From Trichopria drosophilae (Eukaryota; Arthropoda; Insecta; Hymenoptera; Diapriidae), in NCBI GenBank assembly GCA_030407085.1, contig CM059582.1:24627001-24691000 (forward strand): DNA of 64,000 nucleotides, written 5' to 3'. The position numbers and the translations under genes were made by a program. How positions within the stretch are numbered: the stretch's first letter is position 1; each line of letters begins with the position of its first letter. Shown here in pieces: positions 48,101-58,334 of the stretch. The notes below the pieces were generated by a model. The model did no database searches. It was not told the DNA's origin and was given only the letters and a program-made list of their open reading frames with translations.

Positions 48101-51059
48101 ACAGAATTTTAAACACGCAGAATTTTATATATATGCACAATGCTAATATTTTGTTTGCATATTACGTTGAAGTACATGAAGAGATATATGTGTACTATTC
48201 CCTGAGGTGACAAATAACGCCACTGCCAACTAATATTTCACGACTATAATTGCTTTACACGTTTATTTTGAAAAAAGTAAATAATTACAAATTAGCGCTA
48301 TTTAGTACAATCGGATCTCGTCTCGTAAATCGTCATGAGTTTATTGGTTTTATTAATTTATTTTAGTGATTAACAGGCAATGTGGCTCTAAGGTATGAAT
48401 TACATAAATATCATAACATGAAAAATTTATGACTTTGCAAATTAAACGTTCTTGCAACGTTTCTGTATTTTTTATGTATTAAACGGTGCTTTTTATGTTT
48501 ACCGCATCGCATCATTCATCTTTGTACAACCGCATTCTAATTAGATGTAAGCAATAACTTATAGTAGGCGAACCTCAAGAGGCATGTTCTATTACTATGC
48601 GGTAATTTAACGTAATTTTGGCAACCGAGGAATTTGCGAAAGTGTATTAAAAACATCCATTAGTTTTGTTACTAATAAAATAATGCGTGTCAAATGGAAT
48701 TAAAACACGTTAGAACACAATAATTTATTACTCAATTGTAGAACTATAAACATTTATACTTTCTGGTTTTAAACAAATACCTTCTTTTAAGACTTTTTTT
48801 AAATACATATGACTTGTCTTATTTAACAAAGTAGTACAGCTAAAACAAGAATAAAAATATTATGCATCACTCAGCATGCCACGTATGAAACTTTTGTAAA
48901 AATTTGAAAAGAAAATAAAAAATTTGCTAATTAACTTTCCAATACTTGTTCATATTTCAATATAAAACTGAAAATTTTATTTTTATTTAAAATCTGAGAA
49001 AATCAAAAAGTGATATAAATGTCATCGTTTTTTGGGACAATTTAGGACCGAAGTAGGACTTTACTAACTTTATTTAAATTAAGGTTTTTTATAACAAAAA
49101 TCTTCCCTATCAGGAATTGACCCATTCATTTTACCATTTGACTAACATAACACTTAGCAATACGTTGTAGAACGAATAGTTTTTTATAATGTTCATCTTA
49201 AAATACCCTCATCGAAGCAAAACTGTTTTATAAACAACAAGATATACAAAAAACAAACGTTATGTTTTATTATATATCAATCTATAAAAATGATTCTCAT
49301 TCATCTTAATATTATTTATTTTATGTTTATTTTAATGCGTACTATTTAACTATATTTAGTTTACTATACTAAGTTTATACTAAATAATCCTACGCGCTGT
49401 AAAAGAAATTTTAATTAGAAATGGTGTCAGTAATAAATGCTCTTGCACGTGTTAAGAAGAGTTTTAATGTCATTAAGGGATTAGGAACGAGCTGAAATTG
49501 GTAGCATTCGAATTAGTGCCAAGACAATTTTTCTTTAATAAATAAAATTAGATAAAATTCAAGAATGATTTCTTTTTAGATTCGCTCAATTTTGATCTCG
49601 GATCGTTCACAAATCAGCATTGATCAACATTTTTTACTCGGGTTACTTTAGTTTTATAGCAATCTCTAAAAATTCAAACTATAGAACAGTTAAGAAATAC
49701 TAAAAAGAAGTTAGTATCATAATTTATTCTGCAAAGAACTTTCTGAAAAATGTCGTTGCTAAGGCAACAGTAATAATAAGTTTTGTCAATAGTATACAGG
49801 TCTCGTTGAGTTTCCTCACGACCTTGGTTATGAATATACCGGAAAAAGGGAATTGTTATTGAAAATTCTGTCACCATTCGAAATAGAAATATTCTTACAA
49901 CTAATTAGGTAGAAGAAAAACGCAAATGGTATATGACAAACTTAAGGTCACTTTTAATGTGAATGTCAAAATTATGCACAAATTTGATTTATTTTTGTAA
50001 TCAAAAGCAACTTATTAAAACATAAAGAATCACTTAAAAGGTATATTTCTAATATTTTTCACAGAATTATTTAGTACGCTGTTTTATTTTACAGATATAT
50101 TAAAAACTACTGCGAAGCGAATATTCGTAAGTTTCACCAAAACCGAATTTTAAAATCCCTGCTTTTGTCTAAAAAATAACATCGTTTAATTTCCAGATGA
50201 AAAGTTTTGAATATTTATTTTTCAATAAAATTGTATGCATCACATAACAATACATTTTCGAAATAGATTTTGAATGACATGCTTGGAAGAGTTTATATAC
50301 GTAAAACAATATGTATGATAAATGTGCTTTTCATGTTCATTTTTATTTATTTTCAATTTTCACATAAACTCTCATATTCGAGTTGTTAACCATGTAGGGC
50401 AAATATTCAATACATGAAACTAGATACTTTTACAATGAAAACCAATTTGTAGATTTCCTTTACTTTCTTTGTGAACTTCTGAATTATTAAACTATTTTAC
50501 TATTAACTAAATGAGACACAGATATTCGTGGATATTTTTCGAAATAAATATGACCTCTGCTTCAGTGAAATCCTGCCCTGATATATGTAACTTCTATTTT
50601 CTGGAGGAAAAGTGAAAAACTACACCGTAAACAAATATTACATGAAATGAAATTGTGCTTCCACGCGTCGAGAGCCTGTCTAACTGTGATACTGTATCTA
50701 CTGCGCACTTCTAAGTGGGTTAAAGTACACACATAGGACGAATAGGATACAGGCTTTAAAACAGATGTTGTAAGCTCGACTACGCATTTATATTTAAGTT
50801 CCAAATCTTATTAGGTGTTTTAAGAGGATTGAATACGCTTTTGATGAACAATATAGGACAATTTAGTTTCATTTGCTACGAAATATTGTTAATCTGTTGG
50901 TTATATTTAAAAAATAAGTAACGGCAATTATTTTTTTTCTGACAAATATAATACATGTACATTAGAGTGGTTAAAAAGAAGGATTTTTTAAAAATAACCA
51001 ATGATGGATGAATGTCGTTTCTTTGCCTATAGAGAAATATAAAGTTGATTTTAAATTGC
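45163..51059. other. AT-rich intron, nothing recognised
   Basis: Nearly 6 kb with only short spurious frames. A plus-strand splice-like pair at 47995/48019 would frame a 23-nt exon and is treated as chance. Confidence 0.4.
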
Positions 51060-51500
51060 ATGTACATCCCAAATCCCAAATACATCCCAAAAAATCACGA
51101 GTGGCAATGCCTAAATGCCCAGGAGTTTTAGTATCTTTTATTCTTTAAATGGCATCATTTTTATTTGATTAATACATATAGGAATATCCAAAAAAAAGTA
51201 AAACAAAACCCCAAACTCATAAACCTTCAATCTTAAAAATCCATTAATTTCAAAACCAATTAACCCCAAAGTTGCAAAACCCATAAACCCCAAATGCCCA
51301 TAAACCCTAAAACTCGTAAACCTTAAAAACCGTAAATCGCAACACCTTAAAATCCAGAAATCCCAAAATCCTTTAAACCCCAAAATGATTAAAAATTAAT
51401 ACATTTTTGAAAATAAATGTTATGGAGTTTTAGGGATTTTAAGGATTTTGGAATTCATAGACTTATGGAATTTAGGGTAAACGGGTTTGGGGTTTACGAG
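51060..51500. repeat. Degenerate AAACCC minisatellite with opposite-strand block
   Basis: From 51060 to about 51390 the plus strand is a run of phrases such as cataaaccccaaa, taaaccctaaaac and aaaatccagaaatccc, about 9-12 bases each. After a short AT-rich break, about 51424-51500 has the complementary form (gttttagggattttaagg, gggtttggggtttacgagg). It is therefore C-rich then G-rich on one strand. Confidence 0.75.
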
Positions 51501-51913
51501 GTTATTTTTGGTATTTTAGAGGCGTAGATCCATTTTTGTGTCAATTCACCAGCAAAAATAGTTTTTTTAAATCTTAAAATTTGTTTAAATCTTAAAATTT
51601 TTTTAAATCTCAAAACTTTTGCAGACACGTTTTGGCCTAAATAGAACCATTTTTAGGGAGGTTTTTCGCTCCGACCTGCTATATATGTCAAAATTATAAA
51701 TAAAGTTCGAATAATTTAAAATTTTTTCATCACCATTCGAAAGAGTGGTCTTGAAAATGATGGAATCTGTTGGGTTTGATGCATTTCATATCGCAAATAA
51801 GTGGTGAAGATGGTGTAAATTTTCTTCGGGACATTAATGGGTTAATAAAGAACTTGCGTGAGATTTTCAATTTATTTTTTATAAAACTCTACAAAACGCA
51901 TTTCAAAATTTGT
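51501..51913. other. AT-rich spacer
   Basis: Contains a short triplication of tttaaatcttaaaatttg near 51567-51615. Nothing else is recognised. Confidence 0.45.
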
Positions 51914-52286
51914 AGGATCGTTGCTCAGGCAGTAACGCACTGGACTACGAAGTCATTTTTGGGATTCATAGGCCTATCGATTCATAGATCGTGAGTTCGA
52001 TCTCATTTTCAATTTTCATTTTTCGATTTCATTTTCAAGCAGCAGCACGCTGTTGGTAAGACGATCAACGTTGTTTGTTTACACTTCGAAAATATTGTTT
52101 GTCCAGCGGAAATTGACTCATGACCACTGCTGTACTTGGTGTAGGTTCCTGCAGTTCCTACATTTGGGACAGAAATGTGAAGTATGGCGCCATCTAGGGA
52201 AAACGACCTGCAGTTCTCGAAAATCTCAGGATAAATAAGATGTGCAAAAATTTGTGTAAAAGGGCGATTCCGCCCGTTAAAAAAAA
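51914..52286 (+). mobile_element. tRNA-derived SINE, near full-length copy
   Basis: The tRNA-like head has an A box-like ttgctcaggcagtaacgcac (51921-51940) and a B box GAGTTCGATCTC (about 51992-52003). The body matches the minus-strand copy at 1023-1345, including gactcatgaccactgctgta, tgtacttggtgta and atggcgccat. The 3' end is the stem GGGCGATTCCGCCC with an A8 tail (to 52286). This copy supplies the head missing from the other. An AT-rich insertion-like stretch follows the B box. No clear target duplication. Confidence 0.85.
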
Positions 52287-55200
52287 TGAATAGTTTCAGA
52301 AATGCTTAGATTCCTAGAAAAATATAATTAATCATTTAATTCACTTGATTAGTTTTTGGATGTCTGCATAATTTAACTGTTTTACGACGTATTCGTCCTA
52401 TGAGTTTTTAAGAATTTCACAATGATTGGAAGTAGATAAAGTCAACGTAGTCAGACATGTTCTCGATGCATGAAAATCAATCTCCATTTAATGAATATGT
52501 ATTTGGGAAGAATACATCTCGACAAACATAGCCCAAGTTGTTTTCCCGGCCTTTAGCCTCAAACCAGGAGTTTGATACGTGAATTGAAAGAAGTAGTTAA
52601 TTCAATTATCGGAAAATTAGTTTATAAAATATATTTTATAAAACTTACTTCGTCAAAATCGCAAATGAACTGTAATAATTGATTGAGCTATTTCAAAGTA
52701 GAAGAGATAATAAGTGATGAATTTTACAGATAACTACATCTAGTTATCTTATTAATATTACATAACTAGTTTTAGGCATTAAATATTATACTTTTCATTA
52801 ATGTTATTGTCGTGTGTTTTTTTATTTTTCAGTTTGTTGCATTGTACTTTGGTTATGACATTTTTTGTTTTATGCAAGATTATATAATAGGATGATATTA
52901 AGAAGTTCGAATTGCAATTTGTCGTAAATCATGGGTAAAATTGTTTATTTGCTATTTTCGTTCCACTTTCTCAATTCGAAACTGTTTATATGTCATTGCT
53001 TGACATATATTTAAACAAACTTTTCCATTGTAAATAATGAATTAAATACAACAATTCCATGATTATCAATATATCCAATAGTCACTCCTTAAAATAAATG
53101 TTTTTCAGTAATTTGTGTATTTAAAATTTGTTAAATGTTGCAAACATTTAAACATATGTATTAAAATATAATAACACAATGAGAAAACTGATATTTGACA
53201 CAATTAAACTACATTAAAAATGCATTTAACGTTATCTCTTGTAATATTATTAAATGTTTAACTTGGCCATTTTAGCGTATATTTTACTAGTACACATTGT
53301 ATCGAATGCACTTTGGGTAGCAACACAAACTAATGGAGTATTTTAAGACACTATTTGTTGTTATTGGGGTATATCCAATAACAAAAGGTGGTTTTTAATA
53401 TTTTTTTCATTTTAGTGTAAACAAGGCATAATCAGGCTTCATGTTTAATGCCTTCAAATTCAATATAAATACAAAATGTAGTCAAATACGTGATATTATA
53501 ATTATACAGTTTTGACAAATTCCTTCAGTTCAACAATATTATAGATAAAATAAACAAATGCCGATTATTATTTTAAAGCTTGCATTGATTCCATGATCTT
53601 TTTATCATTACATTCAATTTATTAAAACGTCTGAATAAGGAATCTTTTAGTTCACTAAATTAGAAATAGGGGAAATTTAATTTACTTTCTAAATAAGCAC
53701 GTTTCTTGATTCATACTGCGAATTTGATTAACTTAAAACAGTGAAATTTTATTTTGAACACCAGAGCTTATTCACTAAAATTTTGAAAAAAATGTTGATT
53801 GTTGCAAATTCAAAGAATATTTCTAGTTGGATATATATCTATTTTTTACATACATTACAGTAACATTTTCACGCGTTAGACTGAACTTTTCACTTTGGCC
53901 CTAGGGTGAAAAATCGATTATTGTGGTAGGAATATGGTGAAACACCGTTCAACACTCATGATGCTTTTATCAGTTGTGTCACTTACTAGGATAAAAGTTT
54001 CAGTCGCGAATATCTGTTTCATTTGTATTAAAAAATATTTTACTTTTTAAGTATTAAATTCTAAATTATTACAAATATTATTCAAAAATATATCAGCCTT
54101 GATACATACTATTGAGATAATTTAAAATTGCGACTAGGTAAAATTAAAAGGTTACTGAAAACTTTTCATTTAAATAGGGTGGATTTATTATTATAACCCT
54201 GCTCGCCCTTAAAAAAAGAATTTCTGTATAGCAATAGTAAATTCATTTCTTTACCACACTTTGTAAAATTAAACATCAAATGTTTGAGAAAAAAGCCCAA
54301 GAGGAATACTTAATATCTTTGAAATTAAACAAAATTCAATAAAATATATCAATATTAAAATCTTTCATCAATTTGCGGTGATGAATGGAATGATAGATTC
54401 ATAAATTCTGATCAAAGAAGACTTAAATGGGTATAAAGTTATTTTAAAACACGTGATTCCATCACAATTGCAGAAATATCGCAGGTAGTGAATTCGATAT
54501 TGCAATTTACATAACGCCAATCAAATGCAGAAATTACATTTTTACGATGTCAAGTTAACAACCACGATTCAGCAAATCTATTATTGATTGAAAATAAACT
54601 TCATGACATGTCGTTAGTTAAAAATTCAACAGACCGTGAAAATTATGGCATTATTTGTTCCATGGAAAATGAAAAGCAAACGATGTTGAGTTATGAAGGT
54701 TAACTAAATTTGCCGATAATTTTATTCAACCATTTTAAAAAAAATTAAATAGAAATTAAACATTTGAAATTATAGGATTAACAATAATGTGTTCACGGAT
54801 AGAAATTTGATGACCAATTAAAATCGACGCTCTAAAGTTGATAGTTTAATATTTATTCTTAAATAGGTAATTAAAATCTCCAATTACAATATGCATCTAT
54901 TTTAATATTTATTTGCCAAAAAGTCATTTGTGGAGTTTTTCGCATCCCGAACCTAAAATATTATCATTTGACTGTCAAACAAATTACACTGGTTTAGTAT
55001 TTTTGCAAATTTTAGAAGTTCATTAATAAGATGGTCCTTTCACAACCCTAAGGTGATGGCAGAGTAAAATAAAACATACGAACTGATACGTTTTGGCCCC
55101 TGACATAGGCCCTCTTCAGGATTTTCTAAAAAAATATACAACATAATTATAAAGTACGTAAGTTATAAAACACAACATATATTAAAAATAACTTCAACTT

Positions 55201-55353
55201 TCTCACCGTTATATCGCAAAAATATTTTTAAAAAACAGGCAAAACTATAATCGATCGATAAGTTCAAGCAACAATTTAAAAAGTTTAAATATTATCCATA
55301 AATCGGTCGTCAAAATTAACTATTTAAATGTTAGGTTAAAGGCTATATGTATA
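52287..55353. other. AT-rich intron with one dispersed-repeat motif
   Basis: About 55060-55115 carries gatacgttttggcccctgac and ccctcttcaggattttct, comparable with acgttttcagctctagttcg and ccctcttcagaaaa near 62745-62785. Both look like decayed ends of a retroelement family. The rest is unrecognised. Confidence 0.35.
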
Positions 55354-55737
55354 CAGGGTGGCCGATTTATCTGAAGACATCGAAATATCTCGAGAACTAT
55401 GCACAGAATCAAAAAAGTTGTCGGATGAAAGTTGTTCGACACGAAGGGGGGCATCCAGTGATAATTAAATTTACCCCCTCCCCCATCCCCTGGGGGTGGA
55501 GTGGGGGCAAAAACAATAAAACTTAAATAGGAACCCCCAGTTTTTATTGCAGATTTGGATTCTCCGGAAAAAAGTACACCAATTTGACCTAGGAGCTATT
55601 GCATTTTGGTTCACAGGTGGCGCTGTAATCGATAAAAATCCAAATTTATCTGAAGACATTGAAATACCTCGAGAACTATGCAAAGAATCAAAAAAGTTGT
55701 CGGATGAAAGTTGTTCGACACAAAGGGGGGCATTCAG
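55354..55737. repeat. Left TIR of the DD41D transposon (shortened)
   Basis: The outer unit 55364-55567 contains tctgaagacatcgaaatatc, a GC-rich hairpin-like block (accccctcccccatcccctg, then gggggtgg) and ccagtttttattgcagattt. A linker follows, then a second copy of the unit's first half from about 55643. The second copy stops at about 55737, whereas the right TIR continues through the whole unit, so the left arm has lost about 107 bp. Confidence 0.85.
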
Positions 55738-56602
55738 GGGGCAAATAGGGACAAATTGATCCCTTTATGAAAATTTAATATTAAAAATTCTAATATTAGA
55801 ATTTTTAATATTAGAATTTAGTAATATCAATTGCGAAAATTGTTATTCTGAATATGAAATTTTAATAATGTCCATTCGAAAAATTAAGATTATGAATAAT
55901 TGATATCCTTCATATTAAAAATCAAAACTGATTACATAAAAATTGTGCATACAATATGGAAGCAATTTTATAAATAAGTTTTCTACCTTCAATAAAATTA
56001 CATTTTAGGTTTTAAATTTATTATTTAATAAACAAAAAGAGGACATCACAATTCATTAAAAAACGCGTCATGTCCCTTCACTCAGCTCATTCATTCTCTC
56101 TCTGTATGTTTTTTCCGAAATGAGAATAAATAAGCTGAGCATTGACGGTCAAACCAGCTTCTATTAAACAAAACGAAACTCTTACTTCATTTGGGGATTT
56201 CGTCGCCATCTACCGGACCCCAAGAGAACTCACGTGGTTTCATACATGTACATCGCTTGCATTTCGGCCATCACCGGCGCCGGTTCTGTTACATAACGCT
56301 AGAGGGCGACATAACTCGAAAATAAAGTAGCATATCATTTTATACATAAGTTGAGTCACACGTAACCAGTTCACCTACATTTTTCTCTACTTTCCTGAAG
56401 GGAAGTAAATGGATATCGCGACTTTCTAATCCCCATATTAAAATTTAGTATTCACGGTCTCTCAGTGTAAGACTGTTTTTAAAGTCCATTGTATTGGTAG
56501 TAATTCGGTCGGAGGTCACTTTGTTTTTAGAATAACAACTTTCCGTTTACGTGACTATTTTTTGTCTACCCTTCATTGCTTAAATCGAATTGCAAGTTAA
56601 AA
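55738..56602. promoter_or_regulatory. 5' region of the transposase gene
   Basis: Holds a perfect 38-bp AT-rich palindrome at 55776-55813 and a less AT-rich stretch at 56140-56340. No TATA box is confidently assigned. The promoter must lie here or in the left TIR. Confidence 0.35.
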
Positions 56603-57667
56603 ATGAATCCTGCTACAGTTCCCGAAAAAATCGAAATGATTCTTATTTATGGTGAATGTAAGAGGAATATTGACGATGCTGTTGCGTTGTATGCTGAGCG
56701 TTTTCCAGATAATGCTCGCTCGCGTTCTTTTTTTTACAAAGTTGTGAATGCCTTTCACTCTGATGGCAGCGTACAAATGAAAAAAAGGAAGCGAAGATTA
56801 ACAGTTACAGGAGAAGCTAACGAAGTAGCTGTACTAGCAGCTATTCACCAAAATCCACATGTAAGCACACGACAATTACATCGCGATTCCGGCATTTCCA
56901 GAGACAGTATTCAAAGAATATTGCATCGTCATAAGTTTCACCCATATCACATTTCACTGCACCAGGAACTAGATGGCGATGATTTTCATAACCGCGTGGT
57001 GTTTTGTGAATGGGCATTTCAAAAAATGCAAACGAACCACAATTTCTTTGCTAATGTATTATTTTCAGATGAATCTACATTCACGAACCATGGTGGCGTC
57101 AATAGGCATAATATGCATTATTGGAGCGTAGAAAATCCCCATTGGTTACGACAAGTTAATCATCAACGTCCTTGGTCGGTGAACGTTTGGTGTGGAATCA
57201 TAGGAAATAAACTCATTGGTCCTTATTTCATTGAAGGTAACTTGAATGGAAGAAAATATCGAGATTTCCTAGAACAAGAAGTACCATTACTACTTGAGGA
57301 TGTTGCTATGGACGTCCGACGGACAATGTGGTTTCAGCATGATGGTTGCCCAGCACATTTTTCAAGAGTAGCAAGGGAAATACTAGACCGTGATTACAAT
57401 GGTAGGTGGATTGGTAGAGGTGGCCCCATTAATTGGCCTGCGAGGTCACCTGATCTAACATCTCCGGATTTCTTCCTATGGGGTTACCTAAAAGGTAAGG
57501 TTTATGAACAAGTACCAACGACTCGTGAAAACATGGTGGAACGCATAAGAACTGCTTGCGCAGAAATTTCTGCAGATATGATTCTATCATGTATAAAGTC
57601 ATTTGAAGAAAGAATAAATAAATGCATTGAAGCGGAAGGTCAACATTTCGAACACTTACTCAAGTAA
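56603..57667 (+). CDS. DD41D mariner/Tc1-type transposase, intact
   Basis: A 354-residue transposase that would cut and rejoin element ends at TA sites in the nucleus. The start is the ATG at 56603 (MNPATVPEKIEM) with A at -3; the open frame runs back to a TTG at 56576, but that is not a usual start. The N-terminal region (about 5-60) resembles the helical domain seen in many insect transposase-like proteins (DUF4817 type). A second helix-turn-helix covers about 86-110 (STRQLHRDSGISRDSIQRIL). The catalytic triad is visible: D156 in VLFSDEST, D247 in FQHDGCPAH, and D289 in SPDLTSPDFFLWG. There are 41 residues between the second and third Asp, so it is DD41D as in the rosa group, unlike mariner DD34D or Tc1 DD34E. 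No stops or frameshifts. Family-level assignment is confident; rosa-group membership is inference from spacing alone. Confidence 0.92.
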   Translation: MNPATVPEKIEMILIYGECKRNIDDAVALYAERFPDNARSRSFFYKVVNAFHSDGSVQMKKRKRRLTVTGEANEVAVLAAIHQNPHVSTRQLHRDSGISRDSIQRILHRHKFHPYHISLHQELDGDDFHNRVVFCEWAFQKMQTNHNFFANVLFSDESTFTNHGGVNRHNMHYWSVENPHWLRQVNHQRPWSVNVWCGIIGNKLIGPYFIEGNLNGRKYRDFLEQEVPLLLEDVAMDVRRTMWFQHDGCPAHFSRVAREILDRDYNGRWIGRGGPINWPARSPDLTSPDFFLWGYLKGKVYEQVPTTRENMVERIRTACAEISADMILSCIKSFEERINKCIEAEGQHFEHLLK

Positions 57668-57843
57668 GTGAACAGTGAGACAGTGAGAGGCAAGAGGACT
57701 CACGTAAAACAAGCACCCCAAAGGGAACAGAAAAATACTACGTCCACGTCGTTGTTCCTGGGTAACGCTAAATGTATTTTTTCCCGGCTTTGTTAGAATG
57801 ACCGTATTCCATATCCGCTACGCGGGCGAAAATTGTCAATATT
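57668..57843. other. 3' region of the transposase gene
   Basis: A 176-bp stretch between the stop codon and the right TIR. No canonical AATAAA polyadenylation signal is seen in it; termination may occur in the TIR or beyond. Confidence 0.5.
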
Positions 57844-58334
57844 GGAGAATCCAAATCTGCAATAAAAACTGGGGGTTCCTATTTAAGTTTTATTGTTTTT
57901 GCCCCCACTCCACCCCCAGGGGATGGGGGAGGGGGTAAATTTCATTATTACTGGATGCCCCCCTTCGTGTCGAACAACTTTCATCCGACAACTTTTTTGA
58001 TTCTGTGCATAGTTCTCGAGGTATTTCAATGTCTTCGGATAAATTTGGATTTTTATCGATTACAACGCCACCTGTGAACCAAAATGCAATAGCTCCTAGG
58101 TCAAATTTGTGTACTTTTTTCCGGAGAATCCAAATCTGCAATAAAAAATGGGGGTTCCTATTTAAGTTTTATTGTTTTTGCCCCCACTCCACCCCCAGGG
58201 GATGGGGGAGGGGGTAAATTTAATGATCACTGGATGCCCCCCTTCGTGTCGAACAACTTTCATCCGACAACTTTTTTGATTCTGTGCATAGTTCTCGAGA
58301 TATTTCGATGTCTTCAGATAAATCGGCCACCCTG
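57844..58334. repeat. Right TIR of the DD41D transposon (491 bp)
   Basis: Two full direct copies of a roughly 200-bp subunit, 57844-58049 and 58123-58325, separated by a linker with ctgtgaaccaaaatgcaata. Each subunit begins ggagaatccaaatctgcaat, has the GC-rich block, and ends with gtcttcggataaat or gtcttcagataaat. The outer end mirrors the left TIR nearly base for base. Confidence 0.88.

Larger units (their letters stand above)
55354..58334 (+). mobile_element. Complete DD41D mariner/Tc1-group transposon
   Basis: A 2981-bp element starting CAGGGTGGCCGATTTATCTG and ending with the exact mirror, flanked by TA on both sides (55352-55353; 58335-58336), the target duplication of Tc1/mariner elements. 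Long TIRs (55354 to about 55737; 57844-58334) are nearly identical. One intact transposase gene occupies the middle, with no frameshift. Together these suggest a recent, possibly still active insertion. It lies antisense to Hk within the presumed intron. Confidence 0.9.

Noticed and set aside
51914..52003. A functional tRNA gene
   Set aside because: A and B boxes are present but the cloverleaf is poor and the sequence continues into a SINE body with an A tail; the other copy confirms the SINE.
56576..56602. An earlier transposase start at 56576
   Set aside because: The codon there is TTG, not ATG; the first ATG in frame is at 56603 with a good context.
55471..58217. Short open frames of 70-83 codons inside the transposon TIRs
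   Set aside because: They repeat because the TIR subunits repeat, lie on both strands, and have no protein-like conservation.
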